Shown: positions 55,343 through 63,756 of the stretch, in pieces
How positions within the stretch are numbered: the first letter of the stretch is position 1
Layout: every line of letters starts with the position of its first letter
Source: Lachnocurva sp045579705
Lineage (GTDB): Bacteria; Bacillota; Clostridia; Lachnospirales; Lachnospiraceae
Length of the DNA stretch: 64,000 bases
Direction of reading: 5' to 3'
NCBI GenBank assembly: GCA_045579705.1
Contig: JAZNMP010000028.1
Location: 7,938-71,937, forward strand
Translations under genes and position numbers: made by a program
The notes under the pieces: model-generated
Database searches by the model: none
Told to the model about the DNA's origin: nothing
The model's input: only the letters and a program-made list of their open reading frames with translations

Positions 55343-57126
55343 TAGTCTTCATCTCCTTTCTCATCAAAATCACCATAACCACCTTCGGTCTGGGCTTTAT
55401 AAATATCCTGATAAATCTGATTATTTTTAAGGAGATTTTCCGGAGTATCAAAACCGTTTACTGTTCCATCATCTAAGATGAGGATTCTGTCGGCATCCAT
55501 TACAGATGTGACACGCTGAGAGATAATAATCTTCGTCGTATCTGGAATATCTTCTCTAAACGCCTTTCTGATCTTTGCATCAGTAGCCGTATCAACAGCA
55601 GAAGTTGAGTCGTCGAGGATCAAAATCTTTGGCTTCTTAAGCAAAGCTCGAGCTATACAAAGTCGCTGTCTCTGTCCACCGGATACATTTGTACCGCCCT
55701 GATCGATATAGGTATCATATCCATCCGGGAATCTTTCGATAAATTCATCTGCACAAGCAGACTCACACGCCTTCTTAATCTCTGCTTCAGTAGCATCAGC
55801 TTTACCCCATCTCAAGTTATCAGCAATAGTTCCTGAAAAAAGAACGTTCTGCTGAAGAACTACCGAAACCTCATCACGAAGAGCCTTTAAATCATATTCC
55901 TTAACATTTTTATTTCCAACTCGTACTTCACCTTCTGTAGCATCGTACAATCTAGAAATCAAGCTTACAAATGTACTCTTTGCGCTACCAGTTCCACCCA
56001 TAACTCCAATCGTTTCACCTGACTTGATAGCTAGTGAAATATCTTTGAGAACCGACTCTTTTGCATCTTTATTATATCCAAAATTAACATTTTTAAATTC
56101 AATTGAACCATCTTCTATTTCATATACAGGCTGTTCTGGATTCTTAATATCAGGAACTTCTAGCAAAACCTCTGTAACTCTTCGAAGCGGCGCAGATGAC
56201 ATCATAATCATTACAAATACAAATGAAAGCATCATCAAGCTCATCAGAATATTTAAGCAATATGTCAACAAGCTCATAAGCTGACCAGTCATAAGTTCGC
56301 CTCCGACGATCAGCTTAGCACCACGCCAACTGATTAGCAGAATAGAACCGTAAACCATAAGCATCATTACAGGCATCATCGCAGCCATCATTGACTCGAC
56401 CTGTACACCTATCTTAAAGATATCCTGAGAAGTCTTCTTAAACTTCTGCTCTTCATGATCTTCTCGAACATAAGCTTTTACAACGCGAATACCATTTATA
56501 TTTTCCTGTACTGTATTATTCAACTTATCGTATTTCTTAAACATTCTGTCAAAGAACTTTCTAGCAACTCCTGCTAGCAATACGACGAAAACTGCCAAAA
56601 TTAAAACAGCAATTAAGTAAACAGATGCAAGTTTTGGACTAATTGTAAATGATAATACCATTGCGATAAGCATACTCATAGGTGCTCTAACGCCCATACG
56701 CAATATCATCTGATATGCGTTCTGAATATTAGTTACATCTGTCGTCATACGAGTTACCAAACTAGCTGTTGAGAACTTATCTATATTTCCGAATGAATAA
56801 GTATTAACTTTCCTAAACATCGCAGCACGTAGATTTCGCGCTAATCCTGTGGAAGCAAGGGCACCATATTTACCGCCCATAATACCTGCAAATAATCCGA
56901 CAAAAGCAACGACGATCATGCCGGCTCCTACCAGAATGATATGCTTCATATCGCCTTTGTTTACACCATCATCGATAATAGAAGCCATAAGCAACGGAAT
57001 GACCATTTCCATAGCTACTTCCAGAAGCATAAACGCAGGTGTCAAAAAAGAAGCCACTTTAAATTCTTTAACTTGGCCTAAGATTGTCTTAAGAATAGGA
57101 AGATTCTTTTTCGTCTTTCTTTCCAT
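55342..57126 (-). CDS. ABC exporter subunit with degenerate ATP site
   Basis: From the ATG at 57126 (ribosome site AAAGGAGTGAAGAC) the protein has 594 residues with six membrane segments and an ATPase domain. Walker A is GGTGSAKST, with Ala in place of Gly; Walker B is ILILDDSTSAVD, with Asp in place of the catalytic Glu; the switch His is replaced in IIISQRVTSV; the signature VSGGQRQRLCIARA is intact. These changes are typical of the inactive site in heterodimeric exporters. An earlier Met in the frame (57177) lacks a ribosome site. It precedes its partner directly. Confidence 0.92.
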   Translation of the reverse strand: MERKTKKNLPILKTILGQVKEFKVASFLTPAFMLLEVAMEMVIPLLMASIIDDGVNKGDMKHIILVGAGMIVVAFVGLFAGIMGGKYGALASTGLARNLRAAMFRKVNTYSFGNIDKFSTASLVTRMTTDVTNIQNAYQMILRMGVRAPMSMLIAMVLSFTISPKLASVYLIAVLILAVFVVLLAGVARKFFDRMFKKYDKLNNTVQENINGIRVVKAYVREDHEEQKFKKTSQDIFKIGVQVESMMAAMMPVMMLMVYGSILLISWRGAKLIVGGELMTGQLMSLLTYCLNILMSLMMLSFVFVMIMMSSAPLRRVTEVLLEVPDIKNPEQPVYEIEDGSIEFKNVNFGYNKDAKESVLKDISLAIKSGETIGVMGGTGSAKSTFVSLISRLYDATEGEVRVGNKNVKEYDLKALRDEVSVVLQQNVLFSGTIADNLRWGKADATEAEIKKACESACADEFIERFPDGYDTYIDQGGTNVSGGQRQRLCIARALLKKPKILILDDSTSAVDTATDAKIRKAFREDIPDTTKIIISQRVTSVMDADRILILDDGTVNGFDTPENLLKNNQIYQDIYKAQTEGGYGDFDEKGDED

Positions 57127-57157
57127 GTCTTCACTCCTTTCTACTTGTAACCTAACT

Positions 57158-57187
57158 ATTTTAAATATATTGCACACAATTTATCAA
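57158..57187 (-). promoter_or_regulatory. Promoter of the ABC exporter operon
   Basis: The minus strand has TTGATA (57187-57182), 18 bases, TAAAAT (57163-57158), 32 bases before the first gene's ATG. Confidence 0.65.
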
Positions 57188-57213
57188 CAACATTTTGGTG
57201 AATTTTTTGTGAA

Positions 57214-57242
57214 CATAAGAAAGGGCGCCTAATGGCGCCCTT
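57214..57242 (-). terminator. Terminator of tRNA-Pro
   Basis: AAGGGCGCC and GGCGCCCTT form a perfect 9-bp stem with an ATTA loop, followed by TCTTATGTT on the minus strand. Confidence 0.85.
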
Positions 57243-57250
57243 GTCTCGTA

Positions 57251-57324
57251 TCGATGCGACAGGATTCGAACCTGCGGCCTCTGCGTCCCGAACGCAGCGC
57301 TCTACCAAACTGAGCCACGCATCG
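57251..57324 (-). tRNA. tRNA-Pro(CGG)
   Basis: The minus strand folds as a 74-nt tRNA: acceptor CGATGCG/CGCATCG, discriminator A, anticodon stem CTGCG/CGCAG with loop TTCGGGA giving anticodon CGG, T-loop TTCGAAT. CCA is not encoded. It reads CCG codons. Confidence 0.96.
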
Positions 57325-57330
57325 AAATTT

Positions 57331-57359
57331 GTAAATACGCTTTACACAAGCGTATTTAC
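57331..57359 (-). terminator. Hairpin between the PBP gene and tRNA-Pro
   Basis: A perfect 12-bp stem (57331-57342 with 57348-57359) lies just past the penicillin-binding protein stop and seven bases before tRNA-Pro. The T-run is short (AAATTT), so it may be a weak terminator or a processing signal that separates mRNA from tRNA. Confidence 0.6.
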
Positions 57360-57382
57360 TTTATCAGAACATCCTCGAGTTT

Positions 57383-59374
57383 TCAAGGGTTATTCTGTGA
57401 TGGTATGAAATCTAAAGGCGTTAAATTCTTATGTATTTCTGTCATATATTTATTCCAAATACGAAGCGGAATAGAATCACCTCGTATACTATCCAAACCT
57501 TTAGGCTGATCATATCCTACCCAAACACTAGTCGTATAATATCTCGTATATCCTACAAACCACCCATCTTTATGATCATTTGTAGTTCCGGTTTTGCCAG
57601 CGCTAGGCATGTTAGGAACCGCTCCTCCCTTTGCAGTTCCTTCTGTCAAAACTCCCTGAAGTATATTTGTCATATTTCTGGCAGCATCTGTCTCATAGAT
57701 TTTCACCTCTTCCTGCTTAGCCTGATAGAGAACTTTTCCTTCTGAATCCGTAATCTTCAAGACACAAGTCGGCTCTCTCATATTGCCATCATTTTCAAGT
57801 GTCGCATAACCTTTCGCCATATCGAGCGGCGATACACCATTTGTAAATCCACCGATAGATGCTGCTGGGACCTCGTCCTTTGATGTTACTTTTTCGAAAT
57901 TCATATTATATAAGTAGCCCATCAAAACTCGTGGTGTAAACTCTTCAAAGATTTTCCAGGCCACAGTATTTCTAGACTGTTCTACAGCCTGTCTTAAAGT
58001 AATCTTTCCTAAATATGCTTTATCTGCATTTTCAGGTCCATCAGGTATTTCTTCATCTATCACTTCGCTATCTGCAGTATAACCTCTTTCCAAAGCAGGT
58101 GTATATACTAGCAGCGGTTTTATAGAACTTCCTGGCTGTCTGTAGCTCTGAAAAGCTCTATTTAAAGTATAGCCCGCTACATCCTGGCTTCTGCCGCCTA
58201 CGATTGCCTTTACCATCCCCGTCGTATTATCAATACAAACAGCGGCACCCTGTAACTGATAGATTCCTTCGGCATTTTTTTCCTGACTAACAGATAGTTC
58301 TTCATCCAGATTTGTTTGTAGCTGATTCTGTAAATCCGTATCAAAAGAAGTATAAATCCTATAGCCGCCTATATATAGTTTCTTATTACATTCATTGTAT
58401 TTCTCTTTGTAAGAAGCTTTATAACGCTGGGCTTCGTCTTCAGAACTAAATGTATTTTTAACTTTAAAGCCTTCCACTTCCATCAACGCTTTAGTGGCAC
58501 AAACTCTCAAATATGTTTCTAAATAGTTGTTGTAAACTATAGAAGCTTCCTTTATTTTAATCTCTTCGTTCTTTGCCTTAATATACTCAGCTTCTTTAAT
58601 CACCCCATCCGTATACATATTCTTCAAAACACGATTTCGTCTAGAAATCGTATTTTCCAAAAACAGTCTCGGATTATAACTTTCCGGTCTATTGGGAATC
58701 GAAACCAGGAAAGCTGTCTGCGATAAAGTCAAATCTTCTACTCCACATCCAAAATATCCCATTGAAGCAGCTTCTATTCCATAGTATCCGTTTGCAAAAT
58801 AGATATTATTTAAGTAAAACTCCAATAATTGTTCTTTGGAATACTTTTTCTCTAATTCGACCGCGATATAGATTTCTTCAATCTTTCTCTCCCAAGTTTT
58901 ATCTTGGTTTAAGAAAACATTTCTTGCAAGCTGCTGAGTAATTGTAGACGCTCCCTGCGTAATTGATCGATTACGAACCATCGCCCAAACCGCTCTAATA
59001 ATCGCCTTGTAATCTACTCCTTTATGCTTGTAAAACTTTTTATCCTCTATGCTAACTATTGAGAGCTTAACATTTTCTGGGATTTCGTCATACGGAAGAT
59101 AATAAGTATCCTTATCACCTTTCATTACAGAAAGAGTTTTACCATTTACATCATAAGCGATGCTAGTCTGGTTTTTCTTAAAAGTTTCTTCATCCGAATC
59201 AGCAACTAACCGAATCGCCTCATTGTGTAATTTTGAAATCTTCTTAGCATATCCGCCCGCATAATAATAAGCCAATCCTCCAAGCACCAGGAGAATTAGC
59301 AGAATCTGCAGCTTTATAAACATCCATAAAAATCTATGTTTTTTTCGTTTTCGATTATTTCTCATCTTTGTCAT
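57383..59374 (-). CDS. Class A penicillin-binding protein (glycosyltransferase-transpeptidase)
   Basis: The enzyme polymerises and cross-links peptidoglycan outside the membrane. In the longest frame (666 residues, GTG at 59383) a membrane anchor (about 19-42) is followed by a GT51 domain with catalytic Glu113 in SIEDKKFYKHKG and GASTITQQLARN, and a transpeptidase domain with Ser419 in GSSIKP, SRN at 470-472 and KTGT at 597-600. I chose the ATG at 59374 because AAAGGTG then sits at normal spacing; the difference is three residues. It may read through into tRNA-Pro. Confidence 0.93.
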   Translation of the reverse strand: MTKMRNNRKRKKHRFLWMFIKLQILLILLVLGGLAYYYAGGYAKKISKLHNEAIRLVADSDEETFKKNQTSIAYDVNGKTLSVMKGDKDTYYLPYDEIPENVKLSIVSIEDKKFYKHKGVDYKAIIRAVWAMVRNRSITQGASTITQQLARNVFLNQDKTWERKIEEIYIAVELEKKYSKEQLLEFYLNNIYFANGYYGIEAASMGYFGCGVEDLTLSQTAFLVSIPNRPESYNPRLFLENTISRRNRVLKNMYTDGVIKEAEYIKAKNEEIKIKEASIVYNNYLETYLRVCATKALMEVEGFKVKNTFSSEDEAQRYKASYKEKYNECNKKLYIGGYRIYTSFDTDLQNQLQTNLDEELSVSQEKNAEGIYQLQGAAVCIDNTTGMVKAIVGGRSQDVAGYTLNRAFQSYRQPGSSIKPLLVYTPALERGYTADSEVIDEEIPDGPENADKAYLGKITLRQAVEQSRNTVAWKIFEEFTPRVLMGYLYNMNFEKVTSKDEVPAASIGGFTNGVSPLDMAKGYATLENDGNMREPTCVLKITDSEGKVLYQAKQEEVKIYETDAARNMTNILQGVLTEGTAKGGAVPNMPSAGKTGTTNDHKDGWFVGYTRYYTTSVWVGYDQPKGLDSIRGDSIPLRIWNKYMTEIHKNLTPLDFIPSQNNP

Positions 59375-59402
59375 CTTCATCACCTTTAGTCTATGTTATA
59401 AT
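59374..59402 (+). promoter_or_regulatory. Candidate promoter of galM
   Basis: TCTTCA (59374-59379), 17 bases, TATAAT (59397-59402). The -35 is poor and overlaps the start of the opposite PBP gene. Confidence 0.5.
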
Positions 59403-59442
59403 GGCATAAATTGACAAATTTATAAAGCAGAAAGGGGAAATT

Positions 59443-60507
59443 ATGGAAAAAAATTTATGGGGCAAAACTCCAAACGGAGAGCAAGTCTTTCGCTACTCTA
59501 TAACAAACAAACTCGGCATGCATGCCACTGTAATGAACTACGGGGCAAATTTACTAGAATTATTTGTTCCATCACGTGACAATTCCTTTGAGGACGTAGT
59601 TTTAGGATTTAAGGATTTAGATTCCTATTTCGAAAACCTTCCTTATTTTGGAGCATCTGTAGTTCCCTTTGCAAACCGAATCAAGAACGCATCTTTTTCC
59701 TTAAATGGAGAAACTTACCATGTAGATGCAAACGAAGGTACAAATTCACTCCATGGTGGGTCAAAAATTCCACCATTTCAGAAGCGAATCTGGGAGGTTT
59801 CTAGCCAAACCGAAGACAGCATTACCTTTCACATTAAATCTGAAGATCTCGAATTCGGTTTTCCAGGTAATCTAAAAGTAGATTTAACTTACACGATAAA
59901 CGATGACAACATGCTTCTCATCGAATATCATGCCGTTTCAGACAAAGATACTGTATTTAATCCTACTAATCACAGTTATTTTAACCTTAGCGGATTTAAT
60001 GCAGGATCCAGAAAACTTCTCGAATCATCACTCTGGGTTGATGCAGATTATTTCACACCTACAGACGCAAACTCTGTTCCAACAGGCGAGTTAGCTGAAG
60101 TCAAAGGAACTCCTATGGATTTCCGTGAACCACAGGCTCTGATCAAAAATGTTGATAACTTCGATTTCGAGCCTATCAAATTTGGAAAAGGATATGATCA
60201 CAACTTCGTTATTAATAATTGGAATCATACCTTTAAGAAAGTCGCATCTCTGTACGATCCTAGTTCCTTCAAGACTATGGAAGTCTTTACAGATATGCCA
60301 GGAATTCAGGTTTACACAGGAAACTATATAGAGCCTTCCCCTATCGGAAAAAATAACACAACATTCCATCCTAGAGATGGTATCGCTCTAGAAACCCAGT
60401 TTTTCCCAAACGCTGTAAACATTCCGTCTTTCCCACAGCCTCTTTTAAAGAAAGACGAAGAATTCATTTCAAAAACCGGTTACAGATTTTCTGTATTAGA
60501 TTTTTAA
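59443..60507 (+). CDS. galM: Aldose 1-epimerase (galactose mutarotase)
   Basis: The enzyme interconverts alpha and beta sugar anomers. The 354-residue protein shows VVPFANRIKNASF, the catalytic acid His177 in FNPTNHSYFNLSG and the catalytic base Glu317 in GIALETQFFPN. AAAGGGG lies before the ATG. No Leloir genes (galK, galT, galE) are nearby, so it may serve general glucose/galactose uptake. It is transcribed away from the PBP gene. Confidence 0.93.
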   Translation: MEKNLWGKTPNGEQVFRYSITNKLGMHATVMNYGANLLELFVPSRDNSFEDVVLGFKDLDSYFENLPYFGASVVPFANRIKNASFSLNGETYHVDANEGTNSLHGGSKIPPFQKRIWEVSSQTEDSITFHIKSEDLEFGFPGNLKVDLTYTINDDNMLLIEYHAVSDKDTVFNPTNHSYFNLSGFNAGSRKLLESSLWVDADYFTPTDANSVPTGELAEVKGTPMDFREPQALIKNVDNFDFEPIKFGKGYDHNFVINNWNHTFKKVASLYDPSSFKTMEVFTDMPGIQVYTGNYIEPSPIGKNNTTFHPRDGIALETQFFPNAVNIPSFPQPLLKKDEEFISKTGYRFSVLDF

Positions 60508-60520
60508 TTCTACATTTAAC

Positions 60521-60553
60521 AAAAAGGTCATCTCTCGAAGAGATGACCTTTTT
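60521..60553. terminator. Bidirectional terminator galM/ATPase gene
   Basis: AAAAAGGTCATCTCT and AGAGATGACCTTTTT arms form a near-perfect hairpin with a short loop, good for both strands. Confidence 0.95.
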
Positions 60554-60554
60554 A

Positions 60555-61964
60555 TTACTTTTCTTTTGCTTCTTTAATTACAGTATTTAAATCAACTAAG
60601 ATAATATTTTTAATCGCAGATGCCACCGTGAGAGCATGCTCGCTAAAACCTGCAGCCGAAAATACCATATAGAAATTATCGCCCATTCTGCGTACTTTCT
60701 TTGTAAGTTCAATAAGCTCTTTCAGTTCCTGAATTTCAACCTGCTTCTTTGAATAATAGCACTTGCAGAAGACACTGGCGTCTTCGTTATCATTTTTTCC
60801 TAAACCAACGATATCAAAGCCTACAGTAGTATGTTCTTCATCATTATTCTCCCACCAATTTCCAACTTCATCAAGAACAAATGGAAGACTGCCCGCTTTA
60901 GATTTCTCCATTAAATACTCTTTACATACCTCTGTGAAGACTTCACACTCAAACGCTTCCATCGCATTCTCATCGATATCCGGAAGTTCATCTGTCATTT
61001 CATAAAAAGGAAGTGCAGGTACAATAAACTTATACCAGAAAATATCTGCTGTGTTACACAAAGAGTAGCGAGTCTTTCTCCGATTATTCTTCTCAGTAAT
61101 CGGAGTCTCTTTCTTAACCAAAGAAAGTTTCATCAAACTCTTCAGATATGGAACAACTATATCCTTAGGTTTATTAACTATAGCGGATATCTCGTTTACT
61201 CTCTGTACTCCATCCGCCAAAACCTGCATCATTCTGTTATAGTATGCCGGCTCTCTCAGATCCTTTTTCATCGTCTCCTCAGGATTCGAATCTGTAGCCT
61301 TATCTAAATAAAGTTTTTTCACGGCTTCCTGGCGACTCAGAGGTTCATCGCCCAACTTGTCTACCAATACAGGCAGGCCTCCCGTGATACCATACATAAA
61401 AATATTATCGGACTCTTCTTCTACATTAAAATATTTTACAGCTTCTAGGAATGAAAGCTTCTCAAACGAAATTAATGTAGGATTTAACTTCATCCAAGGT
61501 GTCACTCTATCCAGGCAGAATTTATGCATATTGAGCATAGAATCGCCCGCGAGAATGACTTTTACATTTGTTCCCGTAAAAAGCAGTTTACAGCTTTCTG
61601 CAAACTCTTTATTAAACGAAGAATCCGCCTTTGCAAAATCAGGATAATTATCAATAACTAGCAAAAAAGGTCGCTTGTCTCCTTCGTCTGCCTTTACCTT
61701 TATCTTCTCCATGAGGACGGTAATATTCGCATAATCCGCCTCAGTGTATTCCCCATCTACAAATATAGATGAACACAAAAGTTTCAATTCCATGACATCT
61801 GTAGTCGGATATGCTCTAAAATATACTCCCTGATACTCTTTAACCAGATTCTTCAGGAATACACTTTTCCCCATTCCCAAACGACCTGTACAAATACAAA
61901 CATTAGTTGAGAGGTCATTCAAGAACTCTACTATTCTGTTTTTCTCGTATGATCTAGCTTTCAT
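60555..61964 (-). CDS. Archaeal-type ATPase with DUF234 region
   Basis: The 469-residue protein begins with a P-loop ATPase: Walker A GRLGMGKS (27-34), Walker B-like LLVIDNYPDF near residue 103-112. A winged-helix segment follows (about 265-305, VNEISAIVNKPKDIVVPYLKSLMKLSLV), then a C-terminal DUF234-like nuclease-fold region (FECEVFTEVCKEYL ... WWENNDEEHTTVGFDIVGLGKND). This architecture is that of the orphan archaeal-ATPase/DUF234 family, common in anaerobes; the role is not established. It is a single gene, convergent with galM and divergent from the phospholipase-like gene. Confidence 0.75.
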   Translation of the reverse strand: MKARSYEKNRIVEFLNDLSTNVCICTGRLGMGKSVFLKNLVKEYQGVYFRAYPTTDVMELKLLCSSIFVDGEYTEADYANITVLMEKIKVKADEGDKRPFLLVIDNYPDFAKADSSFNKEFAESCKLLFTGTNVKVILAGDSMLNMHKFCLDRVTPWMKLNPTLISFEKLSFLEAVKYFNVEEESDNIFMYGITGGLPVLVDKLGDEPLSRQEAVKKLYLDKATDSNPEETMKKDLREPAYYNRMMQVLADGVQRVNEISAIVNKPKDIVVPYLKSLMKLSLVKKETPITEKNNRRKTRYSLCNTADIFWYKFIVPALPFYEMTDELPDIDENAMEAFECEVFTEVCKEYLMEKSKAGSLPFVLDEVGNWWENNDEEHTTVGFDIVGLGKNDNEDASVFCKCYYSKKQVEIQELKELIELTKKVRRMGDNFYMVFSAAGFSEHALTVASAIKNIILVDLNTVIKEAKEK

Positions 61965-62034
61965 AATCCATCCCTTAATTTAATCTTTTTAAAACGTATG
62001 TATAAGATTATAATACAAGAAAAAGGAGAAAAAA

Positions 62035-62976
62035 ATGCCTGGATTTAAATCTCATTCAATTTTTGCAAAAATCATCCTAAGTGGGATGCAAAAATCAACT
62101 CTAAAAGATAAAATCATGCTCCATGAAACTTGCTTTCAAATGGGTAATCAAGGGGCTGATTTTCTCTTTTACTATCTCCCTGCGCATATTATCGGCAGAA
62201 ATAACCCTGGTGACATACTTCATACTACCAAAGTATCCAAGATGTTCGAAACCATGCTGAAATACAGAACGCTTTATCGAAATGATGATTTAAACATAAT
62301 CGACTCATATATTGCAGGCTTCTTCGGTCACTACATTCTCGATTCAAAAATGCATCCCTATATTTACTATAGGACTAATCACTTAAAGCATATTGGCGAA
62401 ATTACATATGATTTCGGAATTCACAGCTTTCTGGAAACCGATATTGATCAGGCTCTAATATCTCATTTTCTGCATATTTCACCATTGGAATACAAGCCTT
62501 GGAAAAAAATCGCCATGACGCTACACGAAAGACATATAATTTCAAGCCTTATGTACCACTGCATAAAGGTACTATATCCAAAACTCTACATAAATAAACA
62601 CTCTATAAGCCGCGCAATGTTCATGATGGCTCTAGAGCAAAGACTTATGTATGATCGAACTGCTCGTAAGAAAACTTTCCTAAGAAAAATAGATCAGCTT
62701 TCCGTTCATCATGCCTTTATATCTCCTCTAGTCCCTTTCGTTGGAAAAACCTATTATAAGGATCCACTAAATCTACAGAAAAAAACCTGGACGAATCCAT
62801 GGCTGAATTCTAACAAATCCGATAAATCAGTATTAGAAATAATTGAGGAATCATCCATAAAATACAACACCATCCTAGAAGCTTATAACAGCCTCATAAT
62901 CGGAATTGATACCTCAAGCGGTAAATTGCTCAAAGAACTTGAGAACAGGTCCTATTTGACCGGATTAGAGCTTTAA
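62035..62976 (+). CDS. Zinc-dependent phospholipase C-like protein
   Basis: The 313-residue protein matches the zinc-dependent phospholipase C fold: GFKSHSIFAKIIL at the start, LHETCFQMGNQGADFLFYY, and AGFFGHYILDSKMHPYIYYR with the conserved His and Asp that bind metal in the family. There is no signal peptide, so it probably works inside the cell and the substrate need not be a phospholipid. Ribosome site AAAGGAG precedes the ATG. It ends at a bidirectional terminator shared with the tRNA cluster. Confidence 0.75.
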   Translation: MPGFKSHSIFAKIILSGMQKSTLKDKIMLHETCFQMGNQGADFLFYYLPAHIIGRNNPGDILHTTKVSKMFETMLKYRTLYRNDDLNIIDSYIAGFFGHYILDSKMHPYIYYRTNHLKHIGEITYDFGIHSFLETDIDQALISHFLHISPLEYKPWKKIAMTLHERHIISSLMYHCIKVLYPKLYINKHSISRAMFMMALEQRLMYDRTARKKTFLRKIDQLSVHHAFISPLVPFVGKTYYKDPLNLQKKTWTNPWLNSNKSDKSVLEIIEESSIKYNTILEAYNSLIIGIDTSSGKLLKELENRSYLTGLEL

Positions 62977-62991
62977 ATTAAATAAAGATAT

Positions 62992-63025
62992 AAAAAAAGA
63001 GATTCCAAAATTGGAATCTCTTTTT
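62992..63025. terminator. Bidirectional terminator between the phospholipase-like gene and the tRNA cluster
   Basis: AAGAGATTCCA and TGGAATCTCTT arms with an AAAT loop, flanked by A7 and T5, end both convergent transcripts. Confidence 0.93.
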
Positions 63026-63029
63026 GAAA

Positions 63030-63102
<73 letters not shown>

Positions 63103-63108
63103 ATTTAA

Positions 63109-63182
63109 TAGCGGGGACAGGATTTGAACCTGCGACCTCCGGGTTATGAGCCCGACGAGCTTCCGGACTGCTCTACCCCGCG
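63109..63182 (-). tRNA. Initiator tRNA-fMet(CAT)
   Basis: 74-nt cloverleaf starting CGCGGGG. The first base C faces T at position 72, so the end pair is broken, and the anticodon stem carries three G-C pairs (TCGGG/CCCGG around CTCATAA); both are initiator hallmarks. CCA not encoded. Confidence 0.95.
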
Positions 63183-63190
63183 TCATTATG

Positions 63191-63210
63191 TCCTTTACTC
63201 TTGTAAAGGA
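63191..63210. other. Spacer hairpin between tRNA-Tyr and tRNA-fMet
   Basis: TCCTTTAC and GTAAAGGA form a perfect 8-bp stem with a four-base loop, without T-run; likely an RNA-processing structure. Confidence 0.5.
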
Positions 63211-63212
63211 AG

Positions 63213-63294
63213 TGGGTGGTGGTGGATTCGAACCACCGAAGCATAAAGCAGCAGATTTACAGTCTGTCCCCTTTGGCCACTCGGGAAACCACCC
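63213..63294 (-). tRNA. tRNA-Tyr(GTA)
   Basis: 82-nt class II tRNA: acceptor GGGTGGT/ACCACCC, anticodon loop CTGTAAA giving GTA, long variable arm. The top pair of the anticodon stem is A-C. CCA not encoded. Confidence 0.95.
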
Positions 63295-63324
63295 ATATTA
63301 AATTCTCTTTATACAAAAGAAGAA

Positions 63325-63397
63325 AGCCGATGATCGGACTCGAACCGATAACCTGCTGATTACAAATCAGCTGCTCTGCCAATTGAGCCACATCGGC
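63325..63397 (-). tRNA. tRNA-Thr(TGT)
   Basis: 73-nt cloverleaf: acceptor GCCGATG/CATCGGC, anticodon stem GCTGA/TCAGC with loop TTTGTAA, anticodon TGT, discriminator T. CCA not encoded. Confidence 0.96.
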
Positions 63398-63420
63398 TTA
63401 TATAACTTTCGTTATATAAG
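63398..63420. other. Spacer hairpin between tRNA-Val and tRNA-Thr
   Basis: TATATAAC and GTTATATA form a perfect 8-bp stem with a TTTC-type loop. It fills the whole spacer and has no T-run; likely a processing structure. Confidence 0.5.
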
Positions 63421-63493
63421 TGGAAGATACAGGGCTCGAACCTGTGACCCTCTGCTTGTAAGGCAGATGCTCTCCCAACTGAGCTAATCTTCC
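63421..63493 (-). tRNA. tRNA-Val(TAC)
   Basis: 73-nt cloverleaf: acceptor GGAAGAT/ATCTTCC, anticodon stem TCTGC/GCAGA with loop CTTACAA, anticodon TAC. CCA not encoded. Confidence 0.97.
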
Positions 63494-63501
63494 ATATTAA
63501 A

Positions 63502-63575
63502 CGACCCGAGCGGGACTCGAACCCGCGACCTCCGCCGTGACAGGGCGGCGTTCTAACCAGCTGAACCACCGGGCC
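63502..63575 (-). tRNA. tRNA-Asp(GTC)
   Basis: 74-nt cloverleaf: acceptor GGCCCGG/TCGGGTC (two G-T pairs), anticodon stem CCGCC/GGCGG with loop CTGTCAC, anticodon GTC, discriminator G. First tRNA after the 23S gene; CCA not encoded. Confidence 0.97.
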
Positions 63576-63588
63576 AAGCACAATGGAT

Positions 63589-63594
63589 ATTATA
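63589..63594 (-). promoter_or_regulatory. Extended -10 box upstream of the tRNA cluster
   Basis: The minus strand has TGGTATAAT, an extended -10, 14 bases before tRNA-Asp. The -35 position is poor. The cluster may have its own start in addition to read-through from the rRNA operon. Confidence 0.45.
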
Positions 63595-63756
63595 CCATAG
63601 GTTTGACAAAAAAGAAAGTACTTTTTTTACATACCTTCAAAACTTCATACAGAACTATCCAAGTACTATGCTTAAGGAAGTTCGATTCACTTTCGTTCAT
63701 CGAACGACCAAACGACTAAGTTCATACTTCGTTTCACTCGTATTCACTAAGTCTTT

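Noticed and set aside
60091..60369. 92-residue minus-strand frame in galM
   Set aside because: It lies wholly inside a clear galM gene on the other strand and has no ribosome site or family signature.
63191..63420. Spacer hairpins in the tRNA cluster as terminators
   Set aside because: Neither has a T-run and both lie between co-oriented tRNA genes; processing structures are more likely.
63603..63631. TTGACA followed 17 bases later by TTTACA on the plus strand next to the 23S gene
   Set aside because: It would drive transcription antisense into 23S and has a weak -10; no gene follows on that strand.
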